Shown in pieces: positions 33,990-42,139 of a DNA stretch of 64,000 bases. Location: the IMG/VR virus record IMGVR_UViG_3300025645_004731, positions 26,616 to 90,615 of that record; one strand, written 5' to 3'. Under the pieces are notes generated by a model that worked only from the letters and a program-made list of their open reading frames with translations, was not told where the DNA came from and searched no databases. Within the stretch, counting starts at the first letter, position 1, and every line of letters starts with the position of its first letter. The stretch is from a virus. A program made the translations under genes and the position numbers.

Positions 33990-34607
33990 TTATAGTTCGC
34001 CGCCCGGCACTTCCTGCATGCCATTGCCGACTAGGACAGTTCCTGCTAGACGTACAGTACCTGTGCCTACTACGATTGCGTTCTTCATAACAAATGTATC
34101 TCCGACTGAATACGGACTGTTGTCGCCGCTCAGATCATAAAATTTCCACTCAGTATCTCCTAGTGATACAATTTCGTATTCACGCGCGGGTAATGCATCT
34201 ATTAAGCCAATTTCTGCGCCGCCCGCTTCTTCAGTCTGGGCCGCACCGTCAAAATTACTTGCCTCGAATGTCCAAGGATACATTTCACCGTCGTCGGCTC
34301 GTACTTTATGAGCTGAAATCTTTTCAACTTGTACAGCGTTTTGCGCATCGGTGAGAATTGTTATTGTCATTTCGCCTATCGCAGCATCTTCTGGTGCGTT
34401 TGGATGCGAAGCGGCAACTGCGCCGTCTTTGTTTGACAACATGCATTCAAACTCATTTGTGCCGTCTGTACAGAGGAATTTTTTACTGCCTGTTTGCTTT
34501 ATAATCCAGCCTTGTACACTAGCGAAGCCGTTCCAGAATGTTACTCTAATCTCGTTTCCAGCATCCGTTGGTGGGCCGAAATATCTTTTGTTTAATGGTC
34601 TACCCAT
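33990..34607 (-). CDS. Probable virion structural protein
   Basis: A 205-residue protein starting MGRPLNKRYFGPPTDAGNEI, a start I recall in structural proteins of marine T4-like phages. Beta-rich with VRLAGTVLVGN near the C-terminus. GAAGGAG precedes the ATG. Late promoter and a leader with two hairpins upstream. Confidence 0.65.
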   Translation of the reverse strand: MGRPLNKRYFGPPTDAGNEIRVTFWNGFASVQGWIIKQTGSKKFLCTDGTNEFECMLSNKDGAVAASHPNAPEDAAIGEMTITILTDAQNAVQVEKISAHKVRADDGEMYPWTFEASNFDGAAQTEEAGGAEIGLIDALPAREYEIVSLGDTEWKFYDLSGDNSPYSVGDTFVMKNAIVVGTGTVRLAGTVLVGNGMQEVPGGEL

Positions 34608-34696
34608 TTGTTTTCTCCTTCAAGAAGTCCTATGCGGGTTCAAGCCGCTACGGGGTGGTGTCCCCATAAACTCTATTGAGCATAACAGTATTTATC
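34608..34696 (-). promoter_or_regulatory. Late promoter and structured leader
   Basis: GATAAATACTG at 34696-34686 is followed (minus strand) by a roughly 80-nt leader with two GC-rich hairpins: arms GGGG/CCCC at 34652-34665 and GCGG/CCGC at 34634-34648. There is no T-run, so they are not terminators; they may stabilise the transcript. Confidence 0.55.
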
Positions 34697-34697
34697 A

Positions 34698-35510
34698 CTA
34701 TTCAAGGAAGAAATTCTTGACATGTAGATGAGAACTCTCGCCGATGATGTTTATCCCCATCTTGGATTTAACAACATTAATTTCTACACCTTCATTAATC
34801 ATTCGGGAAAACTGTTGTAGAAACGGACTATGTTTTCGTTCGACTGTTATCTGGACGGCTCCTATTTCGCTACTACAAATAAAGCAATGTACCAGTTTAT
34901 GTGAATAACTGAATTCATTTTTCACAACAATTTTTCTATTTGCGTAATGACTTGAATCAAATCTGGTAGTATAATCTGCCATATTGTTATCGTCTAATGA
35001 ATGATTTGGCTTAACATCTTTGCCAAGATCCATCACAGAGTTATTAAAATAACTAACGTAGTTGTTATAAGGAAGAATCCCCAACAAATGGTCTGCTTTT
35101 CGTTCCATCTCTCGTGGTGTCATATCCCCATTAATGCGTTGAACACTGGTATCCACCCGATACATCAATTCGAGATATCTAGACAGTTTAATGCCCTCAA
35201 TAATAGTTCTTTTAGTATGAGATACATCGCCGCCTATAAATTCACTAAGACTTGTCCTGAATGGCGTCAGCATTGTTTTTGCTAATTTTGCCTGAATAAA
35301 GAGTTGCCGATAATACTGCCAGATTACATTACACTGTCCAGCTGTTAGTTCAGGATTACATAAACAAAATATTTCAAAGCTGGAAGTATATTTTGGAGCA
35401 CACTCGAATTTTCTATCGTTACTCTTATCGAAAACGAATTCGCGTGACAATTCGCCAGTAGTTGGGTCTACAATATCAGAGTCAAAGTCATAGTCATGCG
35501 GGGTTCTCAT
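34698..35510 (-). CDS. Hypothetical protein
   Basis: A 270-residue protein starting MRTPHDYDFDSDIVDPTTGE. Mixed alpha/beta, with cysteines in the middle (FEIFCLCNPE, VHCFICSSE). No family recognised. It overlaps the upstream gene by 4 nt and appears to be the end of the operon starting at 37.2 kb. Confidence 0.6.
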   Translation of the reverse strand: MRTPHDYDFDSDIVDPTTGELSREFVFDKSNDRKFECAPKYTSSFEIFCLCNPELTAGQCNVIWQYYRQLFIQAKLAKTMLTPFRTSLSEFIGGDVSHTKRTIIEGIKLSRYLELMYRVDTSVQRINGDMTPREMERKADHLLGILPYNNYVSYFNNSVMDLGKDVKPNHSLDDNNMADYTTRFDSSHYANRKIVVKNEFSYSHKLVHCFICSSEIGAVQITVERKHSPFLQQFSRMINEGVEINVVKSKMGINIIGESSHLHVKNFFLE

Positions 35511-35944
35511 CGGGTGTCTTCTACAAACTCACCATCAACGATTTTCATAACCTTACAGGGAACACTCAAGTCTCCAGCACGTTTGAAGTATGATCTACCA
35601 CCATCTACTGCGCAATCGCCAACGTGTCGATAGTCATGTCTATGCTGTGAATACTCCCAACCATTAGGACCTTCAAGCATACCAAACTCAAGTGTTTCAA
35701 TCATATCCGCATCGGTGATCATAATACCACCACGAACGCCACCATAGTTGTTTGCATTATACAATCCAAAGTAGCGATTGCCAAACTCGGGATGCGGTGT
35801 CTCACGATAGAAGATGTCTGCCGCATAATCAGCATGTTCATTCGGTGCAGAAGTGCAGACATACTTTACTGACACTCCATCCTTTTCACTGTAGAGTTTT
35901 TCTGCTCTTGCTGTGTCAAAAATTGGGTGGTGTTTAATGTTCAT
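35507..35944 (-). CDS. Hypothetical protein
   Basis: A 145-residue acidic protein (MNIKHHPIFDTARAEKLYSE, later NRYFGLYNANNYGGVRGGIM). Looks like a compact enzyme-like domain but I recognise no family. ATGA-type overlap on both sides. Confidence 0.6.
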   Translation of the reverse strand: MNIKHHPIFDTARAEKLYSEKDGVSVKYVCTSAPNEHADYAADIFYRETPHPEFGNRYFGLYNANNYGGVRGGIMITDADMIETLEFGMLEGPNGWEYSQHRHDYRHVGDCAVDGGRSYFKRAGDLSVPCKVMKIVDGEFVEDTR

Positions 35945-36969
35945 TGTGTTTCCTCTTCGAATGGAATACTTGCTAGATTTTTACATTTTGATTCGCACAT
36001 TATGTCCGCGATTTCACGAAAACTGCCTGCCCATTCATTTACTGCTTTATTCCACATATAGTCACTGTGTGCTCGTAGCTTGCCTTTTTTGTATCCATTT
36101 TCATAAAGATGTTTGAAGTCTGGAGCTGTGTTAGGGTCTTGATCTGGCAAATGCTCTTCTCTGCTCTGACTATAGTGTATAGCTGGTCGAACACCACGCC
36201 AACTGTCAATCACACGCTTAACACGGTCATCATCTGGCATAATATATTCGGCTTCGCGGCAAACATGGTGATGAATATCTAGCACAAGCGCCACGTCTTT
36301 AGCCAACTCGAGGCTGTCACTAATTCCCCACTTGTTTTCGTCGTTTTCAATAGTGATACAGTTTCGTGCTTCTGGTGACAATCGTTGAAGCGCTGCTTTG
36401 ATACCGGCTGGACCTTGTCGGCCCGAGATGTGGACGTTACACTTGAAGTCTTGCCACTTCTTACCGTAACCCATGTACCTGATGATATCCGTGTGATATT
36501 CAAACTCCTCAATGCTACTTTCTACGATGGATGGTGTATCACTTGCTAGGACGACAAACTGACCTGGGTGCATAGATAGCCGAACATCTAGTTGTCTTGC
36601 TTTCTCGCCAACCTTTGCTAGTTCTCGTTCACAGTAATCAACCACATGAGACTGGCGCCAAAAGTCACGCCAATCAGGGTGAGTATAGACTGGAAAAACT
36701 TCGCTGCCCAATCGGACCATGCGAAGTTGTGGTGCTAAGCTGCCAACATAACCAATCAGATTGCCAAGACTAGAGATATTATGTACCATAATATCCCACA
36801 GGCGTTCTTCGGCAACAGCACGATCCTGGCGATTAAGCCATTGTACCGTGGTAGATCGACCGTTGAATGGACGTTGGATTTCTTCTAGTAATTTTTTCTT
36901 GAGTGATTGGTCATTGTGCATATACTTACATGCGAAGCCCACTCGACGGATATCATTATCAAACATCAT
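35941..36969 (-). CDS. UV damage endonuclease (UvdE/UvsE family)
   Basis: The ATG at 36969 (ATGA overlap) gives a 342-residue TIM-barrel protein: VRLGSEVFPVYTHP, RLSMHPGQFVVLAS, EFEYHTDIIRYMGYG, CNVHISGRQG, ITIENDENKWG, VLDIHHHVCR. The Glu, His and Asp residues that bind metals in UVDE enzymes are all present. These enzymes nick DNA 5' of UV photoproducts, so it should help repair phage DNA. It is under an early promoter with the 81-residue gene upstream. Confidence 0.92.
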   Translation of the reverse strand: MMFDNDIRRVGFACKYMHNDQSLKKKLLEEIQRPFNGRSTTVQWLNRQDRAVAEERLWDIMVHNISSLGNLIGYVGSLAPQLRMVRLGSEVFPVYTHPDWRDFWRQSHVVDYCERELAKVGEKARQLDVRLSMHPGQFVVLASDTPSIVESSIEEFEYHTDIIRYMGYGKKWQDFKCNVHISGRQGPAGIKAALQRLSPEARNCITIENDENKWGISDSLELAKDVALVLDIHHHVCREAEYIMPDDDRVKRVIDSWRGVRPAIHYSQSREEHLPDQDPNTAPDFKHLYENGYKKGKLRAHSDYMWNKAVNEWAGSFREIADIMCESKCKNLASIPFEEETQ

Positions 36970-37211
36970 GTCATTTCTTCTACTTCGCAACCTTCTGCGA
37001 ACAACATCAACTCTGCTGCCAAGTTACGAGCCTGCTCTTTAGTCAACTGTAGGCTATCGAAGAAACGGGCAGATGTGGACAACGGTTTGTCGCTGTCACG
37101 CTTTTGTGTTATCTGTATACAGGACAAACGATCCTTGCCACCCCAGAAACGTGTCTGAGTCAATTGATTCTGTGCCTCACAGTTTGGAACATTACGCAGT
37201 TGAGTTGACAT
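36966..37211 (-). CDS. Small conserved phage protein
   Basis: An 81-residue protein starting MSTQLRNVPNCEAQNQLTQT and with the conserved LTKEQARNLAAELMLFAEGC helix. I recall close relatives in many phages as an unnamed early gene. First gene after an operator-type promoter; coupled to the uvdE start. Confidence 0.7.
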   Translation of the reverse strand: MSTQLRNVPNCEAQNQLTQTRFWGGKDRLSCIQITQKRDSDKPLSTSARFFDSLQLTKEQARNLAAELMLFAEGCEVEEMT

Positions 37212-37242
37212 ATTGATTCGCTTTCTTTGTTGCTATACGTAT

Positions 37243-37271
37243 AATATACACCAAGGCATCTTGGTTGTCAA
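37243..37271 (-). promoter_or_regulatory. Operator-type early promoter
   Basis: -35 TTGACA (37271-37266), 17-bp spacer ACCAAGATGCCTTGGTG with the dyad at 37251-37264, -10 TATATT (37248-37243). Drives the 81-residue gene and uvdE. Confidence 0.85.
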
Positions 37272-37283
37272 GTGTTAATTTAC

Positions 37284-37308
37284 CTAAAACCCAGAGTTTT
37301 CGGGTTGG
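37284..37308 (-). terminator. Weak intrinsic terminator
   Basis: Arms AACCC (37302-37306 read on minus) and GGGTT (37288-37292) followed by TTTT on the minus strand. Lies between the short gene region at 37.3-37.5 kb and the next promoter. Stem is short. Confidence 0.45.
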
Positions 37309-37527
37309 TCATCAAAACACGCGGTGATATCTGCTACTTCTATCATCTGCTTCATGTGTATTTCGGTGACCAAGCTGCCAACGGATACTGGGTCACTGAA
37401 ATGGGCAATAAAATCGTGGACCATGTCCGCCAGCACTCGCGGGCTTAAAGGCGATATCGGCGACAGACATTGCGCCGGCTGGCGAATTTTTATTGTCTCC
37501 TGGTCCGCATACTAAAACATTAATCAT
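37284..37527 (-). pseudogene. Short frameshifted reading region
   Basis: A frame from ATG 37527 encodes MINVLVCGPGDNKNSPAGAM and ends at 37393 after 44 residues. A second frame, shifted by one base, is open across the same stretch and continues to 37284, encoding RVLADMVHDFIAHFSDPVSV and GSLVTEIHMKQMIEVADITA. Neither alone looks complete. A single gene broken by a frameshift, or programmed frameshifting, is possible; two independent short ORFs are the alternative. Confidence 0.4.
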
Positions 37528-37571
37528 TGTTATTTCTTTCTATTAGTTTTTCTAGTTGGGTGAGCGATGTA

Positions 37572-37943
37572 TTAAGATAAGAAATCTGCTTTCAAGCGAT
37601 CAATCATTGCGACCGCTTCGCCACGAGCCTCGTCAACGGCTTCTTCTACCATATCTGCTAGGTAACCGCCGATGCCGTTGTTGATATCTTCTTCTGCTGA
37701 ACAATCAAGAGCATAGCACGAACCTAGGCTAGACAAGCCCATAAGGTTGTCGTCGTATGATACTCGGGTCACTACCATATAGTGAGTGTCGATGCCTGCT
37801 TCTAGGCGGCGTTCCATCTCGACAAAATCTTCTTCAGTTTCATCATGAAGATCACGAACTGATTCGTTTTCATACGCCCATGACACCTCTACGTCGAACT
37901 GGTCTACTTTGAAATTCTTTACTACTATGAATTGATTAAACAT
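37572..37943 (-). CDS. Small early protein
   Basis: A 123-residue acidic protein starting at ATG 37943. An upstream in-frame reading (MYSNREKRI...) is only the conserved early leader translated and was not used. No family recognised. Confidence 0.6.
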   Translation of the reverse strand: MFNQFIVVKNFKVDQFDVEVSWAYENESVRDLHDETEEDFVEMERRLEAGIDTHYMVVTRVSYDDNLMGLSSLGSCYALDCSAEEDINNGIGGYLADMVEEAVDEARGEAVAMIDRLKADFLS

Positions 37944-37975
37944 GATGATTCTCTTTTCTCTGTTGCTATACATAT

Positions 37976-38004
37976 AATATACACTAAGGCATATTGGTTG
38001 TCAA
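37976..38004 (-). promoter_or_regulatory. Operator-type early promoter
   Basis: -35 TTGACA (38004-37999), 17-bp spacer ACCAATATGCCTTAGTG (dyad partly decayed), -10 TATATT (37981-37976). Confidence 0.8.
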
Positions 38005-38023
38005 GCATTAAATTAAAAAAGAG

Positions 38024-38578
38024 TTAAAATTTAGATTTATTTTTTGCGTAATGATCCAGTAGTTCTTTATCTTCTACTGCTCGTACACGGCGATAACTTT
38101 CTGGTAGATCGTCCCATGGTCTCATCGCAGGATGTGTATGTTCAGTCAAATCTAAATTTAATCCGTAACGCCATCCCTTGTTTTGTTGTTCTGTTATCCA
38201 GATATTATGGTGATGTCTTGCTAGATCCTGGTGGATTATTTCTCTAGCACCTTCGTCCATGCGAATGTCATATTCAAACGGATGACCAAAGTCGGCATCA
38301 GCACGATATACATTGCTTGCTTCAATAGAGAAATCATGCTCTGTTACTCGCATATATCCTTCGACAATACGTTCAGCCTCGTGTGATTCCAGATGTCTTG
38401 TTAATGGTAGGATATACAAATAATCTTCTTCTTGCATTCCCAACATTAACAAATCAGTATCATCATCTCCTGCGAGAATACCGCTGGGTGCTAGCATTTC
38501 AACTGTTTGGTACCATTTACGAGCCCCCAACGCATCTATCGGTTGCTCTACTCTCTGAAGGATATAAAAATCTTGCAC
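38024..38578 (-). CDS. RyR-domain protein
   Basis: A 184-residue protein that starts at GTG 38578 with AGGA 6 nt upstream. Residues about 120-165 contain a RyR (ryanodine receptor-type) domain: HHHNIWITEQQNKGWRYGLN, then TEHTHPAMRPWDDLPESYRR with the conserved HP-x-x-PW-x-x-LPE. Such domains are widespread in phages and bacteria without known function. A late-type promoter motif lies upstream. Confidence 0.75.
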   Translation of the reverse strand: MQDFYILQRVEQPIDALGARKWYQTVEMLAPSGILAGDDDTDLLMLGMQEEDYLYILPLTRHLESHEAERIVEGYMRVTEHDFSIEASNVYRADADFGHPFEYDIRMDEGAREIIHQDLARHHHNIWITEQQNKGWRYGLNLDLTEHTHPAMRPWDDLPESYRRVRAVEDKELLDHYAKNKSKF

Positions 38579-38598
38579 TGTGTTTCCTCAATCTTATG

Positions 38599-38606
38599 TT
38601 ATTTAT
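38599..38606 (-). promoter_or_regulatory. T4-like late promoter motif
   Basis: AAATAAATAAC about 20 nt before the GTG at 38578, overlapping the stop of the upstream gene. Confidence 0.4.
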
Positions 38607-38997
38607 TTCTTCGGCTTGACCCTACATATAGACCGAACCAAGCTGCGCCTGCTCCAACAACTATACTTACTAGTCCGCTTTGTTCCATGTTTGGATCAGG
38701 CAATGTCATAAACCATATTACTACTTTATATAACAAAATAATATAAACAGTAATAAAGGCTCTTGGAAAAATTCTCCAGCTATCAATTGCTTTTGCCAAA
38801 TGTATCCATTTAACAAACGGGTTTGGTCCTAGATCCTTGGTAGTAGTATCGATTTCCAGGTCTAGTTTAACTTTTTTTGTAGTGCCATTTTCATTCATTG
38901 TGATTACTGTGCCAGCATCGTAATCATCGTTCTTAGCACTACTACTTTTTGCTACGGGCTCGTCATTCCATTCATCGTCGTCGTACTTATCTGCCAT
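38599..38997 (-). CDS. Two-span membrane protein, possible holin-like
   Basis: ATG 38997 follows a strong GGAGGT; 132 residues. An acidic N-terminal tail (DDDEWNDEP) is followed by two membrane segments: FITVYIILLYKVVIWFMTL and GLVSIVVGAGAAWFGLYVG, ending in a basic tail. I recall relatives in marine phages sometimes called holins. Whether it permeabilises the membrane is not shown. Late promoter just upstream. Confidence 0.6.
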   Translation of the reverse strand: MADKYDDDEWNDEPVAKSSSAKNDDYDAGTVITMNENGTTKKVKLDLEIDTTTKDLGPNPFVKWIHLAKAIDSWRIFPRAFITVYIILLYKVVIWFMTLPDPNMEQSGLVSIVVGAGAAWFGLYVGSSRRNK

Positions 38998-39031
38998 TAG
39001 GTTACCTCCAAGCACTCTCACATGCTAACAG

Positions 39032-39039
39032 TATTTAGT
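39032..39039 (-). promoter_or_regulatory. T4-like late promoter motif
   Basis: ACTAAATACTG about 35 nt before the ATG at 38997. Confidence 0.5.
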
Positions 39040-39052
39040 TGGATTTAGGCAA

Positions 39053-39078
39053 CAAAAAAGGGTCCAATGGACCCTTTG
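39053..39078 (-). terminator. Rho-independent terminator
   Basis: Stem AAAGGGTC / GACCCTTT (39057-39077) with a CATTG loop and a T-run on the minus strand (plus A-run 39054-39059). Clean terminator after the 39.1 kb structural gene. Confidence 0.9.
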
Positions 39079-39100
39079 ATGCTTTAACTATGAGTTAAGT

Positions 39101-39418
39101 TTACTCTTCAAATGTTGCTGTAAGTTCTACAGTTGCGGCAGCAAAGTAATCACCAGTTACAACTGATGGAGCGCCTGTGCCTTGAAGTGCTACGAGAACA
39201 GATGTAGAAACGTCTGCTTCAAACGCAGCAATACCTGCTACTGTGAATGCGTCAGGTGTTGTGTCGCCAGTTACCAAAGATGCACCAGAAGTTACACCGG
39301 CAAGAAAGCCGTCTAGTTGTGCCTGTGTGATTGCTCCGCCGCCAACTGCGAAAGTTACGACCATTGTTTTTCCGCCAAGGCCATTGCCTGCACGATTTGT
39401 TGCTGTTGTAGTTACCAT
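39101..39418 (-). CDS. Small Gly/Thr-rich structural protein
   Basis: ATG 39418 gives a 105-residue protein, MVTTTATNRAGNGLGGKTMV, rich in Gly, Ala, Thr and Val, typical of small beta-rich virion proteins. AGGAG upstream, late promoter before it and a strong terminator after it give it a monocistronic late transcript. Confidence 0.6.
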   Translation of the reverse strand: MVTTTATNRAGNGLGGKTMVVTFAVGGGAITQAQLDGFLAGVTSGASLVTGDTTPDAFTVAGIAAFEADVSTSVLVALQGTGAPSVVTGDYFAAATVELTATFEE

Positions 39419-39462
39419 TTTATTTTCTCCTAATAATGGGTTTGCGTTATGCACGCATATAC

Positions 39463-39470
39463 TTATTTAT
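39463..39470 (-). promoter_or_regulatory. T4-like late promoter
   Basis: TTGATAAATAAGTATA about 45 nt before the ATG at 39418. Confidence 0.6.
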
Positions 39471-39474
39471 CAAA

Positions 39475-41496
39475 TTAATGTGTGATGACTACGGTTTTGA
39501 CAAAGCCTGTCCAGCGAATTGTATCATTATTACCAGTCACCGTAACGGCAATAGCATCATTGATATCATCTGCTGTAACGGATACTACCCATGTAGCGTC
39601 TGTTTGTGCCACTACTGTTTCGTTGACTGTGTTGATTACTACCGTGGTTGCGTTGGTCTTGTCAATAACACCCTGTAATCTAAAGGCACAATGATCTGTG
39701 CCAGTACTTTCTCTACCAACAATATCTGCTTCAAACATCATTGTGGTATCGTCGGTCAATGTAATGCGTGTACTAGCACCATCGGAGAATAGTTCCGTCG
39801 GAGTATTATCTGTTGTTGTGTTATACAATACATGAAGTTTATAAGATGCGAAGGTACTCGCGCCATTTTCCACTGTGAGCGTACCTTGGCTGAATACACT
39901 ATCTTCGGATGACCCTGATCCACCGTTAGAGCCGCCATCAAAATAAATCGCCTGAGTACCGCTTAACTTAAAGAATACTGGAATCCTGCGTTCGCTCAGT
40001 GTCGGTAGTGTGTCTGTTACTTTGCCAGGATTGTTATTGTCGAAATAATAATATGGTCCTGTTCCTGCGATTACTGTGTCAATCAACTCACCGGCTGGAT
40101 TAATTTTAAAGGTATCAGGTGCGATAATCTCGGCTACTGTACCAAGAATTAGCTCATCGGTCGTTTCGAATAATTTATATTTTCCAGTAACAATATCATA
40201 TGTGATCAAGTCACCGAGTTGAGGAGTTAATAAGTCAGGCACCCCCTGTACGATTGTCACTAGTTCAGGTGCGGAATCAACAGTAATGGTATCTGCTGTA
40301 CTGGTAAGTGTTACGCCTCTACCAGCAACTATTGATTTGAATTCTAAGTCATAGTCAGTTTTCTGCGCAAATACAGCTTCACCTGCGCCCAAGTTACTAG
40401 CTGTGTTAATTTCTGCTGTATTGAGAAATTTAATCTCATTATTGTCAGTTGTTACAGTAAGATTGATATTGCCTGTTGCTGTAGTCAAGCTGCGGAATTC
40501 TAAGTCATAGTCAGTTTTTTGAACAAATACAGCTTCGCCCGCACCTAAGTTACTAGCTGTGTTAATTTCTGCTGTATTAACGAATTCAATCTCGTTGTTG
40601 TCAGTTGTTACAGTAAGATTGATATTATTTGTGCCAGTAGTCAAGCTGCGGAATTCTAAGTCATAGTCAGTTTTCTGCGCAAATACAGCTTCGCCAGTAC
40701 CTACATTACTAGCTGTGTTAATTTCTGCTGTATTAACGAATTCAATCTCGTTGTTGTCAGTTGTTACAGTAAGATTGATATTATTTGTGCCAGTAGTTAA
40801 ACTGCGAAATTCTAAGTCATAGTCAGTTTTTTGAACAAATACAGCTTCGCCTGCGCCTACATTACTAGCTGTGTTAATTTCTGCTGTATTGACGAATTTA
40901 ATCTCATTATTGTCAGTTGCTACGGTGAGATTGATATTATTTGTACCAGTAGTTAAACTGCGGAATTCTAAGTCATAGTCAGTTTTTTGAACAAATACAG
41001 CTTCGCCTGCGCCTACATTACTAGCTGTGTTGATTTCTGCTGTATTAACGAATTCAATTTTGTCACCGTTTTGCGATACAGTGAGATTGATATTATTTGT
41101 GCCAGTAAATAGAGTGCGGAATTGAAATTCATCAACTACCTTGCCCGAAAACACTTCCACGCCGCCAGCTAAATTGGAAGCAGTCATTGACTGATCTGCT
41201 GCGGTGATTGTTAATTCTGTACCTGTACTAGTTAATGTGACATAATCGCCAGCAACTATTGATTTGAATTCTAAAACATTCGCAGGATTTTCACGAATAA
41301 AAATATTCTCGCCGGTGCCTAAACTAATACCGCCTAATACAAAGTCGGCGTTCGCAAGAGAGAGTTGTTGATTTTCAAACTTACCAGTTGTTGCGTTGTA
41401 CTGTAAAACTTGATCTTGGGTCAGCGTTGTGTGATCTACATCTACCAGTGGTATTGTAAGATTTCTTAGTGTTGAACTTTGGGCATATATCGGCAT
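39475..41496 (-). CDS. Repetitive tail fibre-like protein
   Basis: A 673-residue protein. After a short N-terminal part with two related units, five near-identical 52-residue repeats follow (core NTASNVGAGEAVF-QKTDYDL, EFRSLTTGTNNINLTV, EI-FVNTAEI), typical of trimeric beta-helical fibre shafts. The C-terminal 250 residues lack the repeat and would be the distal tip, including GSNGGSGSSEDSVF and a jelly-roll-like end. No chaperone motif seen. Late promoter upstream. Confidence 0.75.
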   Translation of the reverse strand: MPIYAQSSTLRNLTIPLVDVDHTTLTQDQVLQYNATTGKFENQQLSLANADFVLGGISLGTGENIFIRENPANVLEFKSIVAGDYVTLTSTGTELTITAADQSMTASNLAGGVEVFSGKVVDEFQFRTLFTGTNNINLTVSQNGDKIEFVNTAEINTASNVGAGEAVFVQKTDYDLEFRSLTTGTNNINLTVATDNNEIKFVNTAEINTASNVGAGEAVFVQKTDYDLEFRSLTTGTNNINLTVTTDNNEIEFVNTAEINTASNVGTGEAVFAQKTDYDLEFRSLTTGTNNINLTVTTDNNEIEFVNTAEINTASNLGAGEAVFVQKTDYDLEFRSLTTATGNINLTVTTDNNEIKFLNTAEINTASNLGAGEAVFAQKTDYDLEFKSIVAGRGVTLTSTADTITVDSAPELVTIVQGVPDLLTPQLGDLITYDIVTGKYKLFETTDELILGTVAEIIAPDTFKINPAGELIDTVIAGTGPYYYFDNNNPGKVTDTLPTLSERRIPVFFKLSGTQAIYFDGGSNGGSGSSEDSVFSQGTLTVENGASTFASYKLHVLYNTTTDNTPTELFSDGASTRITLTDDTTMMFEADIVGRESTGTDHCAFRLQGVIDKTNATTVVINTVNETVVAQTDATWVVSVTADDINDAIAVTVTGNNDTIRWTGFVKTVVITH
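40320..41120 (-). repeat. 156-bp tandem repeats in the fibre gene
   Basis: The anchor ATTCTAAGTCATAGTCAGTT occurs at 40341, 40497, 40653, 40809 and 40965, each 156 bp apart; a degenerate sixth copy follows. Near-identity of copies implies recent expansion or gene conversion. Confidence 0.9.
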
Positions 41497-41528
41497 GAAT
41501 TTTCCTATAAACTGTTGGTATTATGCAG

Positions 41529-41536
41529 TATTTATA
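41529..41536 (-). promoter_or_regulatory. T4-like late promoter
   Basis: CTATAAATACTGC, a perfect TATAAATA, about 33 nt before the fibre gene ATG (41496). Confidence 0.75.
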
Positions 41537-41945
41537 GGTTTAAGAGAATCTTGTTGATCTTGCCATGTAGCGATATATCATATTCCGCAGGAATTGGAAC
41601 AATCGCACTACGGTCCACTCGGGCCCGCAACCACAAGATATTAGCACGGAATGTCCATGCCTCTACTGTAGTGTCGCCTAGTCCGTTTGTGCCGCTTGGG
41701 GCTAAATCAACAGGATACTGTCTAAAACTATTACCGCTGGTTAGATAGATCGGGAACCAATCGCCTTCTGTTGGCTCAGTAGCAAGGCTGGCTTCAAGAT
41801 GAAGACGCCCAACAAAATTTGTTAAACTTGCGCTTACCGTATGTAGACCATCAGTCTGGCCGTAATACCCATCTGCTTTAACTTTTTCACCTGAATAACT
41901 AAGTTCTTCGATGTGAGTTAATATTGTTACACTTGTTGCGCTCAT
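41532..41945 (-). CDS. Probable structural protein
   Basis: A 137-residue beta-rich protein (MSATSVTILTHIEELSYSGE, NFVGRLHLEASLATEPTEGD). Resembles small structural proteins next to fibre genes in T4-like phages, as I recall. ATGA overlap with the 54-residue gene. Confidence 0.6.
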   Translation of the reverse strand: MSATSVTILTHIEELSYSGEKVKADGYYGQTDGLHTVSASLTNFVGRLHLEASLATEPTEGDWFPIYLTSGNSFRQYPVDLAPSGTNGLGDTTVEAWTFRANILWLRARVDRSAIVPIPAEYDISLHGKINKILLNL

Positions 41946-42106
41946 TCTACTATAATTTCTACCAATTTGCCCGCTCCAACTAACTCTTGGATGACTTGTT
42001 CAATACTATTTATTGTTTCCGCATCAAGAATTTGCGCTGCTTCGGAATCATCCTTTAATAGTTCACTTACTTTTACGACGATCATGCTCTCATTTAATTT
42101 TGCCAT
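41942..42106 (-). CDS. Small hypothetical protein (54 aa)
   Basis: ATG 42106 to TGA 41942, coding MAKLNESMIVVKVSELLKDD and 34 more acidic, helical residues. AGGAGCAAATAGCA precedes it. Coupled to the structural gene. Function unknown. Confidence 0.6.
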   Translation of the reverse strand: MAKLNESMIVVKVSELLKDDSEAAQILDAETINSIEQVIQELVGAGKLVEIIVE

Positions 42107-42131
42107 TGCTATTTGCTCCTAAATATAGTAG

Positions 42132-42139
42132 TATTTATT
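42132..42139 (-). promoter_or_regulatory. T4-like late promoter
   Basis: GTAATAAATACTACT about 25 nt before the ATG at 42106, overlapping the stop of the upstream gene. Confidence 0.6.

Noticed and set aside
34630-34668. tRNA-like T-arm (GGGTTCAAGCC) on the plus strand
   Set aside because: The stems do not form a T-arm of 5 bp and no acceptor or anticodon arm can be built nearby.
37943-37973. Longer starts reading MYSNREKRI... in several early genes (also at 52.6, 56.2 and 63.9 kb)
   Set aside because: These codons are the conserved promoter leader; the ATG lies at or before the expected +1, so they are not in the transcript or not used.
40320-41120. CRISPR-like 156-bp repeats
   Set aside because: They are coding and in frame with no unique spacers.
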